Part shown: in pieces, positions 57,249-64,000 of the stretch
Numbering within the stretch: position 1 is the first letter of the stretch
How the letters are laid out: the number at the start of each line of letters is the position of its first letter
NCBI RefSeq assembly: GCF_000512585.2
Contig: NC_089247.1
Coordinates: forward strand, 1,723,791 to 1,787,790
From: Kwoniella bestiolae CBS 10118
Taxonomy: Eukaryota; Basidiomycota; Tremellomycetes; Tremellales; Cryptococcaceae
Reading direction: 5' to 3'
Length of the DNA stretch: 64,000 bases
The notes under the pieces: generated by a model
What the model saw: the letters and a program-made list of their open reading frames with translations, nothing else
The model's database searches: none
Told to the model about the DNA's origin: nothing
Translations under genes and position numbers: made by a program

Positions 57249-59818
57249 TCAGTCCCCTTCCAGCTCCAAATCTGGGACGTCTATCAACCCAGCGGTGACC
57301 AGCTCTGCTATCCACCTCAGAATCCCCCTCCCGAGCCAGCCTGTGGTTACAACCAGGAGCCGCACACCTGATCCTGAATGGTGAAGGGTTGTTCCGCTGG
57401 TAGTGGTGACGATGTCCATCGGGTTCCTTCTTGCAGGGAAGCATACCATTGGCCATGGAGTTCCGAGCCAGATCATAGACCCTGCTGATCTGTTGATCAG
57501 AGTGATACTTGGCTGAGAGAGCAGGGAAGCAGGTAGGATCCACCTAGTTCCGGTCCACCAGGCTGTTTGGGACATAGACTTGCTGGGTTTGCGGAAGCCT
57601 GCATTCCATCCCAGACCATTGAGGATGTCGGTGAGAGCTTGAATCTGAGCTTTGCTTGGCTTGTCACCATCCCGACCGCTGAAGATCCGGTTGGTCTCGG
57701 CCTGATCATACACCCAGTGGGCATTCTGCAGGAAGGCCTCCCTGCTGACCAGCTTGGCATCCAGCGGGTGACGGAAGTGGGGTCCATCACCCCGGCCCAG
57801 CCAGTAGGAAGGATCAAAGAATCGGGTGGCACCCACTATCCTTGTAGCCTCCTTCAGGCTGGGTGCTCTGACGGTGACCTCTATCCTGAACCCACCCAAT
57901 CCCTTGTCATCCTTGCTTGTCAGACTGTGGATCATCCTCAAAGCCGAGTTGACCTGGTACCGTATGCCCCGGAGTGTCTTGGGGATACCCCCTTGGAGAT
58001 GACTGTTGAATGACTTGATCACATGGACGATCCTCGGGTAGATCTTCACAGAGAACTGACGACGGTTGTCATCCATGGCTTGCAGGTTGACGGTCCCAAA
58101 GTCAAGCGAGCCTGGCACCATCATGGGATAATGACGGACGCCATGGTGGACACCGGTGGCCGAGTGGAACAACCAGATGTAGTCAGACCCAAAGCTGGTA
58201 CCTATGTCCCACTCGTTGTGCTCTGCCCACTTGTGATCCACTTGGGCAGGCTCGGTGGTGAGGAACCTATTCAGGATGGGCATCTTCTGACCGTAGGCTT
58301 TGAGTCGGATGGCATCACAACCAGCCGAGATGAGACAGTGGACAAAGACGGAGGTGGGGACATGGACATTGCCGAGGGTAGCTTGGTGAACCATCCGACC
58401 GGGCTGGGCCACTTGATACCTGTTGAGTTCTTCAAAGAACCCATCCTTGTACTGAGTTCCCACCCAGAGCTGATGGGTAGCTTCGGCCAGGAGGAGGTAT
58501 CGGTCAAAGGCAGGACCTCGGTGGTAGGTGGTGTGGAGCTTCCTGGTGGGAGCCCTGCTGATGAGTTGGACATCGGCCAGGGAACTCTCAAACCTGCAAA
58601 GGTACTCCTCGGGTGACAGTACCAGCTCCCATCTATCCACATCCATAGGCTTCCTCCTCAGCTGAGCCATCCTGCCCTCCACCACATCGGGAAGCATCTG
58701 AAATCCTTCCATGAACGGGAGATCTCTGATATCAAACTGTGGTTCGGGTGGTGGTGCAGGAGGTGGTGACCACCCACCAGATGGGACGGTGTCGGAAGTG
58801 ATGGACCGGAGGGGAGGAGACTGTGAGAGAGGTGGTGATTGCCGAGGGGGAGAAAGCTGAGGTTGGGACGGAGGAGGTGATGGTCGAGGGGGAGACAGAG
58901 TAAGGGCTGGAGTGAAGGGGGTTTGGAGTCCATCAGGAGCAGGTGGTGGTGGTGACGGAAGGAAAGGTGCGGGAGACTGAATGGGAGACTGGATGATAGG
59001 GGGGGTGGACGACATTGAGGAAGGGGATAATACCATTCTTGGCCCCACCGTCTCGTCCTCATCATCTTCAGAGTCCGATCTATTGTTTGACCAGGAAGAA
59101 CCATTGTCAGATAGTGCTATCATTTCTATCTCTTCCGGCTCCTCCTCCCCCTCCAGCTGATCCACCTCCATATCATCATCTGTAAAAGGTTCATAGACAT
59201 AAGACACCGGAGCTATCAGCCTTGAGGAGGAACGGATGGGAGAGGGGGAGTTGAGCTGTAACCCAGTGACGGGCAAGCTGCTGGGCAAGCTGCTGGGTGA
59301 TAAGGATTGAGCCGCATCTCTTGATGGAGTCGCTGGTGTTGAAGGAGTTCGAAGAGGTGGTGTGGTCAATGGAGAGCTGAGGGGTGAGGTCAAGGGGAGT
59401 ACAATGGTGAAGGTCGGATAAGAGAGGAGGATGCTGGAGGAGGTGTCAAGGGAGAACTTGACAGTGGTCTGGCACGGGATGAGGATGGACCAGGTGAGCT
59501 CAAGGGAGAACTGATAGATGAGTGACGGAGGAGAGATGCTATTGAGGGAGCCGGTGTTAGAGATGAGCTGGGTGACCGCTTGGGACGATGGATGGGTGAA
59601 TAATCGGGACAGTGGAACCGAGTCTTGTGCTTGCAAAGTCCTGCTTGATTGAGCACCACTCGACCACAGGTGCAGATGATTACCTCAGTGTTGGAGATCT
59701 CACCTGCGGTGAACTTGTGACCCTTGTGCTTCTTCTTGATATGATCCAACAAGTCCGCATAGTCTTTCTCACATAGGTTGCACTTTCCTGAGCGGTCGGC
59801 GTGGTTTTCACTGGGCAT
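57249..59818 (-). CDS. Large subtelomeric zinc-finger protein of unknown function
   Basis: ATG at 59816-59818. An 86-base intron (59462-59377) reconciles two overlapping frames: exon 59818-59463, then a long exon from 59376. N-terminus: KCNLCEKDYADLLDHIKKKH (C2H2-like finger) and CTCGRVVLNQAGLCKHKTRF, ending in a Cys (second finger). Then follow about 300 residues of Ser/Pro-rich low complexity with an acidic island (DDDMEVDQLEGEEEPEEIEM). From about residue 330 it is folded-looking: MEGFQMLPDVVEGRMAQLRR, ISAGCDAIRLKAYGQKMPIL, KIYPRIVHVIKSFNSHLQGG and GGFRIEVTVRAPSLKEATRI. A second possible intron (57579-57482) would replace the last 110 codons with a Cys/His-rich tail (RIRCAAPGCNHRLAREGD), which looks more protein-like. 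I recognise no family; a transposase or replication-type protein is possible but unproven. Confidence 0.65.
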
Positions 59819-59976
59819 GGTGGTGGAAGAGCAATGGTATCACAATATGAGAATACGATATGACCGTTCAGTAGGTACTCTCAGGAAAGTTTAACATCCT
59901 CAATGACGGCATCAAGATCACCTTCCATGTCTTGTGTGTCTCTCGTTGATGTACTGCACTTGTGTACAACCAATTG

Positions 59977-60237
59977 ATTTTTACTCCCTGGCCCATGCAT
60001 ACTATCTTCTTATACTCGACCTCAGCTATCATATGAGCTATCAACTGAAGCTCTGTCACCTCTGTGAGTCTACCAATCAGCCATCCCTTCCGACTCTCCT
60101 CCCCACCATAGTCCAGTCACCTCTGATGCCCTATATAAATTCCAGCTGGTTTTTACTCCTTGGCCCATGCATACCAGTGGATCATACTTCATCCCAGCTA
60201 TCATATGAGCTAACAACTGATCCTCCATCACCTCTGG
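59977..60237. repeat. Diverged 87-base direct duplication in the spacer
   Basis: Two blocks, 59977-60063 and 60151-60237, share TTTTTACTCC, GGCCCATGCATA and AGCTATCATATGAGCTA in the same order at roughly 80 percent identity. On the minus strand both stay open and give AHMIA followed by VCMGQGVK. They may be remnants of a repeated coding unit or a duplicated regulatory block; the surrounding frames are in different phases. Confidence 0.6.
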
Positions 60238-60331
60238 TTCCTCCCCTTCCGATGTCCCTGTCCACTGATGAGGTTCCCAACAAATCCCTTCCACCGACCT
60301 ATATCTTTCACCTCGTCATCACAACTCCCCC

Positions 60332-60506
60332 TGCGACAGATTGCGACCCATCCCTCTGCGACAGGATGCGACTGCATGTATGCTAGCTGCGACAGGTTGC
60401 GACAAAGCCTGGTGGGACTTGCGATAGGTTGCGCCAGAAGATGGATGGGTTGCGATCCATTGCGACTTGCTATGGTGAGCACTCTAGATTCCTGCGATCA
60501 TCTGCG
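60332..60506 (+). repeat. Paired half-site array 2 (6 x TGCG-N6-TGCG)
   Basis: Pairs start at 60332/60342, 60357/60367, 60388/60398, 60420/60430, 60451/60461 and 60493/60503. Every pair has exactly 10 bases between half-site starts; the pair-to-pair steps are 25, 31, 32, 31 and 42. The commonest core is TGCGACAGGTTGCGAC. The array lies 35 bases beyond the stop of the Fpg/Nei-like gene and about 510 bases upstream of the next gene's ATG. Confidence 0.85.
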
Positions 60507-60540
60507 CCATATCTCTATGCATACCTATCCTACTTGGTCA

Positions 60541-62086
60541 TCACCTCGAGCTCCTCTCCTCCTGTTCTGCATCACCAGCCAACACCCCTTGAACCTCTCG
60601 GCTGGCCATCTCATGCTCTTGAGTCCATGCTAGAAACCAAGTCTGTAGTTGATCCTTGCCAGCTTGACCAGCTTGTAAAGTGTCGGCCAGCATGTTGGCA
60701 GGAACTCTGCTGAACAGTGTCATCATTGCAGCTGGCACCTTGGCTCGATGAGCAGCCAGCATCCGAGTCTTGACTGGTCGACCATGTCCTGCTGAGGTGT
60801 CGGCATGTCTCCTGAGAGGTGCACTGCTCTCAATCCTCAGCATGGTCTGAGTGTCAAAGAAGCTGGCCCATCCTATCGACGGCTCTGCCTTGTCCAGCAA
60901 TAGCTCTTGAGACCGATAGCCAGGTGAGAACCGAGGGATGACCTCCCACTTGACCTTTTCCGGAGGTGGATGAGGGAAGTTGTCGATGACTGTGTAGTAG
61001 TACCTGCCGGACTTGCCCTTGATGTGTCTGACACAGTGAAGAGGGAGGGACATACGCAGAGTTGGAGTTCGGGCTTGTCTGTTGACCCGGGTTGGGGAGA
61101 TGGGAATAGGTTTGACCTGGCCTCGGTCAATCATTGCTTGAGCCAGTTCGATTGGGACATAAGTGTTGCCAGTTGGTCCTGTCTTGCGGTAGACTCGGGT
61201 GATCTTCTTCCTGTACTGTGTCGGACCCATCGGATGATGAAACCCATTACCCATCCTACCTGCCCGTTCCGCTGTGAGTATGACATTATTGGTGTAAGCT
61301 GTGGAGCTGAAGATTGACTTGAACAGTCGTTCCACATAGCGGGTGTCATCTGGATTGAAGACTATGTTGGTGGGTGTGAGGGGATGGATGGCGGCATAGA
61401 AGAGGAGCTCGTTGATCATACAACCACCGAACCCATTGAATAGATCCTGGCTACATATCACTGTCAGCAGCTGGCATACTGACCCAAGTCCCAAGTCCGA
61501 TGACTTACTTTGAATAGATATAATGGGCAATAGGAGAAAAGTTCCGTTTGATATAACCTCGGGAGGGAATGGATCGTACCAGTTGCTCAAACGGCTCGGA
61601 CTCCTTGACAGGACAAGGACCTCTACCTTGTGTCCTACAAGTCTCAAAGAGTTCACCATCCTTGAGTTGAACAAAAGCCAGTCGGCACAGCTTGTTCCTA
61701 TCGATGACTGCAATTGAGTTGTGATCACCGAGAGCTCGGAAGATGAGTGGTGTGAAAGGTGGGAGTCCTGCCTCTCGACAGACATCGGCCATCTTGAGTT
61801 GCTGTGGTGACAGGGTGACCGCATGACCATGAAGAGCAAAGTGACAGATGAGAACCCGGGTGGGACTGATCCGGATGACCAGCTCTTTACCATAGGAAGA
61901 GATGTCTGACTTGGTCAGAGCCACTTGAATCGGAGTACCCATCGCAGCTTCGGCATCGGCTTTGTTGATGATCGCATCTTTACCACAGTGCTTCGGATAG
62001 GTGACGATCGTAAAGTGTTGAGGTGTATCGGTGAGAGATGCCTTGAGGAGAGCGGCAAATGCTTTGATCTCGAATAGCTCCGGCAT
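60541..62086 (-). CDS. Fpg/Nei (MutM)-like DNA glycosylase homologue with C-terminal extension
   Basis: ATG at 62084-62086; exons 62086-61509 and 61450-60541 give 1488 bases, 495 aa. The N-terminus MPELFEIKAFAALL matches the Fpg/Nei start MPELPEVE, keeping the catalytic Pro2 and Glu3. SSYGKELVIRISPTRVLICH matches the beta-sheet with the conserved Lys; FALHGHAVTL sits where Fpg has its HLGMSG; LGDHNSIAVIDRNKL sits at the DPRRFG region. Across the splice, NQDLFNGFGGCMINELLFYA then AIHPLTPTNI matches the helix-two-turn-helix (DQxxxAGIGNxYxxEILFxAGIHP). At the usual zinc-finger place (VYRKTGPTGNTYVPIELAQA) the Cys ligands are absent. About 230 extra residues follow. Fpg/Nei enzymes excise oxidised bases such as 8-oxoguanine. 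Activity here is unproven. Confidence 0.72.
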
Positions 62087-62356
62087 GGTGGATGAGAATA
62101 TAGCAAATATATTGTTGAGTTGAGAACAGAGACACGATCACGGGCATCAGCTGGGATATATATATCTATCAGTTGACATTGAGTATCCATGACTTTGCGT
62201 GCATGCAACCACCTTGATATCCAATTTCAAGACCAAACGACCAATCCTGATCCAAAGTTGGTCATGGCCCATATCACTCCGACATATCTCTGACATGGTG
62301 CGACACATCCTCAACAGATATATCTCATCGTATACCAATCATGGGGGGACAGCCAG
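62087..62356. other. Upstream flank of the Fpg/Nei-like gene
   Basis: About 270 bases between the start codon and array 3, with an A+T-rich patch ATATATATATC at 62156-62166, 70-80 bases upstream of the ATG, that could serve as TATA element on the minus strand. Confidence 0.4.
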
Positions 62357-62733
62357 CGCAGCCCATCGCAATTGCCTTGACGGAGAATCGCAATCTGTCG
62401 CAATGTCTACATACCCAGCGCAACTTATCGCAACGCAACTCAACTCAGCGCGCAACTGGTCGCATATTATATCACGGAGAATCGCAACCTGTCGCACCAC
62501 CTTCATTTGTGGCGCAGATGGTCGCACCATAGTACAGCGCAACTCATCGCATATGATGGGTCGTAGAATCGCAACCTGTCGCACCAGCACCACTACCCAG
62601 CGCAACCCATCGCATGTTGACTTGACGGAGAATCGCAGCCTGTCGCATTGCCTATCCTTAAGCTGGTCACACCTTACCCTACAGCGCGACTAGTCGCAAC
62701 TTGTATGGAGAATAATGGGCGCAAACTATCGCA
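62357..62733 (+). repeat. Paired half-site array 3 (12 x CGCA-N6-CGCA)
   Basis: Pairs start at 62357, 62389, 62419, 62451, 62483, 62513, 62538, 62570, 62601, 62634, 62685 (first half CGCG) and 62720, each with its second half exactly 10 bases on. Most pair-to-pair steps are 30-33 bases (exceptions 25, 51 and 35). Two sub-types mix: GCGCAACYCATCGCA and AATCGCAACCTGTCGCA. Half-sites one helical turn apart, in pairs three turns apart, all face one side of the DNA. The array lies upstream of the Fpg/Nei-like gene. Confidence 0.9.
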
Positions 62734-63011
62734 AAGTTGTATGAATCCCCTCTGTCAAGAGCGCAATAATCTTGAAGGCCCCATACCTAATCAAGCCAGT
62801 TTTGTATGGAGTGACTCTGACGAGAGCGCAGAGAAATGCAGCACCGTGCGTAGCATCCCTCTGTGAGTCATCCGATTGACACTCAGATTTTGGGGAAAAA
62901 AAATCACCTGAAAAATGAAATCAAAAATAGCTGGTCATGGCCCAAAAATTTTTCAAAAGCGGCTGGTCAAAAGTTTTTCAAAAAGCGGCTGGTCAGAAAA
63001 TTATTTCAAAA

Positions 63012-63160
63012 AGATGGCTTGCAAAAGATGGCTTGCAAAAAGTGGCTTGCAAAAGATGGCTTGCAAAAGATGGCTTGCAAAAGTGGCTTGCAAAAGATGG
63101 CTTGCAAAAGTGGCTTGCAAAGATGGCTTAAAAGAGATGGCTTGCAAAAGATGGCTTGCA
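63012..63160 (+). repeat. Minisatellite, 11 copies of about 14 bases (TGGCTTGCAAAAGA)
   Basis: TGGCTT starts at 63015, 63029, 63043, 63057, 63071, 63084, 63098, 63111, 63124, 63138 and 63152; the steps are 13 or 14 bases. It lies 130-280 bases upstream of the telomere-proximal ATG. It is preceded by longer related units with GGCTGGTCA and TTTTTCAAAA. Confidence 0.93.
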
Positions 63161-63200
63161 GCTTACTAAGCAAGTGAAAAAAAAAATTCACTTTGCAACA

Positions 63201-63208
63201 TATATAAA
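63201..63208 (+). promoter_or_regulatory. TATA box of the telomere-proximal gene
   Basis: TATATAAA, 84 bases before the ATG at 63292, followed by a CT-rich tract (63222-63243), the usual look of a strong fungal core promoter. Confidence 0.55.
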
Positions 63209-63291
63209 CAACACCTATTCCCACTTTTTCTTTTTTTTCCCCCAACTATCTCTTTTACTTTATACTTTTACATCACCACCATACAATCAAC

Positions 63292-63738
63292 ATGTCTTCC
63301 TCATCAACTGATCTTCCACCAGATTACCTCACTGATGCCAACTCAACTGCACCACCACCAGACTATCAACCTTCACCAGCCTGGTCCCAAACCAAGATTG
63401 ACAGACATAGAAGACACAATGAAACTCTGGAGGAAGGGGTAGTCCAAGCTATTGGCTGTGCCAAGTGTATCAAGGATGGACTTCTCTGTGTAGCTAAGCC
63501 TACTGGTAGATGTGCTCCCTGTCATCTAGCTGGTAAGCCTTGTGTCAGGTCTGAACAACCACACACTACCAACCAAGCCCTTAGAGCTAAGATGTTGGAG
63601 ATGAGAAGACAAGCTAGAAGACTTGAGGAGCTTATAAGAAGTCTTAACAGGACTCTGACTGTCTATGAGATTGGCAATGATCAAACAGCCAGAAGGATCC
63701 AAGAAATTGATGAAGTAATCCAAAGAATCACTGGCTAA
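63292..63738 (+). CDS. Small Zn2Cys6-like / coiled-coil protein next to the telomere
   Basis: Intronless, 148 aa. The N-terminus is Ser/Pro/Asp-rich (LPPDYLTDANS then APPPDYQPSPAW), followed by a basic stretch KIDRHRRHNE. Then six cysteines in CAKCIKDGLLC and CAPCHLAGKPC, with spacing C2C6C7C2C6C, which fits a Zn2Cys6 binuclear cluster. Residues about 95-148 (LRAKMLEMRRQARRLEELIR, then RRIQEIDEVIQRI) form a probable coiled coil. There is no activation or fungal_trans domain, so it could be a DNA-binding dimer acting as repressor or chromatin-end protein; that is inference. The stop TAA (63736-63738) is about 43 bases from the first telomere-like repeat. Its codons look more A/T-ending (AGA, CTT, ATA) than in the genes left of 55 kb. 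Confidence 0.75.
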   Translation: MSSSSTDLPPDYLTDANSTAPPPDYQPSPAWSQTKIDRHRRHNETLEEGVVQAIGCAKCIKDGLLCVAKPTGRCAPCHLAGKPCVRSEQPHTTNQALRAKMLEMRRQARRLEELIRSLNRTLTVYEIGNDQTARRIQEIDEVIQRITG

Positions 63739-63781
63739 ACATCAATTTGATCAGAGGAGGGAAGAGAGAGGGAGGGGAGGG

Positions 63782-64000
63782 TTAGGAGGAGGTGGAGGGT
63801 TAGGGTTAGGAGGAGGTGGAGGGTTAGGGTTAGGAGGAGGAGGGGTTAGGGGTTAGGGGTAGGGGTTAGGGGTTAGGGGTTAGGGGTTAGGGGTTAGGGG
63901 TTAGGGTTAGGGGGGTTAGGGGTTAGGGGTTAGGGGTTAGGGGTTAGGGGGTTAGGGGGGTTAGGGGTTAGGGGTTAGGGGGTTAGGGGGGGGTTAGGGG
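63782..64000 (+). repeat. Telomeric TTAGGGG-type array
   Basis: From 63782 degenerate units (TTAGGAGGAGGTGGAGGG and TTAGGG) pass into a nearly pure TTAGGGG array from about 63842, with TTAGGG, TTAGGGGG and longer-G variants, reaching the last base. The G-rich strand runs 5'->3' toward the window end, as expected for a right chromosome end. The window may be cut before the true end. Confidence 0.95.

Larger units (their letters stand above)
59819..60540. other. Spacer between the two subtelomeric genes
   Basis: About 720 bases contain the 87-base duplication (59977-60237) and paired-site array 2 (60332-60506). No gene can be supported, though two short minus-strand frames share a peptide through the duplication. 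Confidence 0.5.
57088..62733. mobile_element. Candidate subtelomeric element bounded by mainly inverted paired-site arrays
   Basis: Two minus-strand genes (a zinc-finger protein of unknown function and an Fpg/Nei-like protein) are enclosed by arrays of the same paired motif. These read TGCG-N6-TGCG on the left (57.1 kb, apart from one outer CGCA pair) and CGCA-N6-CGCA on the right (62.4-62.7 kb), that is, mostly inverted, with a third array in the middle (60.3-60.5 kb). Subterminal inverted arrays bound by an element-coded protein are a known feature of several DNA transposons. I see no clear terminal inverted repeat or target duplication, and no transposase domain I can name, so the element status and exact ends are inference. 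Confidence 0.3.
62734..63291. other. Upstream region of the telomere-proximal gene
   Basis: This stretch holds three 26-base GGCTGGTCA-type units (about 62931-63010), the TGGCTTGCAAAAGA minisatellite (63012-63160), a TATA box (63201-63208) and a pyrimidine tract before the ATG. Frames open in all three + phases across the minisatellite reflect its 13-14 base period, not coding. Confidence 0.6.

Noticed and set aside
57021..57384. Plus-strand frames across array 1
   Set aside because: They run through the TGCGACAG repeats and over the end of the minus-strand gene; no recognisable protein.
57567..58616. Long + strand frames (148 and 197 codons) opposite the large zinc-finger gene
   Set aside because: Shadow frames of a gene with biased codon use; peptides are Gly/Val-rich with no domain.
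62357..62733. CRISPR-like array reading of array 3
   Set aside because: The repeated part is only about 14 bases, the spacers are partly similar, and the setting is a eukaryotic chromosome end with no cas genes.
62863..63177. Three overlapping + frames rich in ACKRWLAKDGLQKM-type peptides
   Set aside because: They are translations of the 13-14 base minisatellite in each phase; the period is not a multiple of three and no frame has an independent signal.

Overview
The window looks like the right arm and tip of a chromosome from a basidiomycete yeast, probably a Tremellomycete of the Cryptococcus/Kwoniella kind. This rests on intron-rich genes with short introns (about 50-110 bases, GTGAGT-like donors, CAG/TAG acceptors), on gene content (Arp3, Sfh5-like, HAK potassium transporter, many MFS carriers and Zn2Cys6 regulators), and on a TTAGGGG-type array running off the 3' end. 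Placement to genus is inference.

1-34 kb: a partial ARP3, an NmrA-like reductase, a Dal5/Fen2-type MFS permease, a Zn2Cys6 regulator, a double-GFA protein, an Sfh5-like CRAL-TRIO protein, a CaMK-like kinase, a secreted protein of unknown function, an RGS-LOV-PAS photoreceptor-type gene, a second Zn2Cys6 regulator, a Gfo/Idh/MocA dehydrogenase divergent from a sugar porter, a DHA1 drug-type exporter and a HAK/KUP potassium transporter.

34.6-46.7 kb: four consecutive genes that fit amine catabolism: aldehyde dehydrogenase, Zn2Cys6 regulator, APC amine/amino-acid permease and copper amine oxidase. The last could oxidise an amine taken up by the permease, and the dehydrogenase could oxidise the resulting aldehyde.

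47.5-55.1 kb: tannase/feruloyl esterase, secreted histidine-phosphatase-like protein, CAD-type alcohol dehydrogenase and a DHA2-type MFS exporter.

55.1-64 kb is subtelomeric and unlike the rest. It holds two internal telomere-like units beside long G-runs, then a roughly 390-base higher-order repeat. Next comes a 5.7-kb block with two minus-strand genes: a large unfamiliar zinc-finger protein, and a protein with the layout of an Fpg/Nei (MutM) DNA glycosylase. Three arrays of paired CGCA half-sites lie after, between and before these genes. The half-sites are exactly 10 bases apart, and pairs recur mostly every 31-32 bases. The arrays at the two ends face mainly opposite ways. Beyond the block are a 14-base minisatellite, a small Zn2Cys6/coiled-coil gene whose stop codon is about 43 bases from the first telomere-like repeat, and the telomere-like array itself. 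This block is the best candidate here for an undescribed system, possibly a telomere-associated mobile element; that reading is inference. No rRNA, tRNA or CRISPR was recognised. Splice sites were read by eye.
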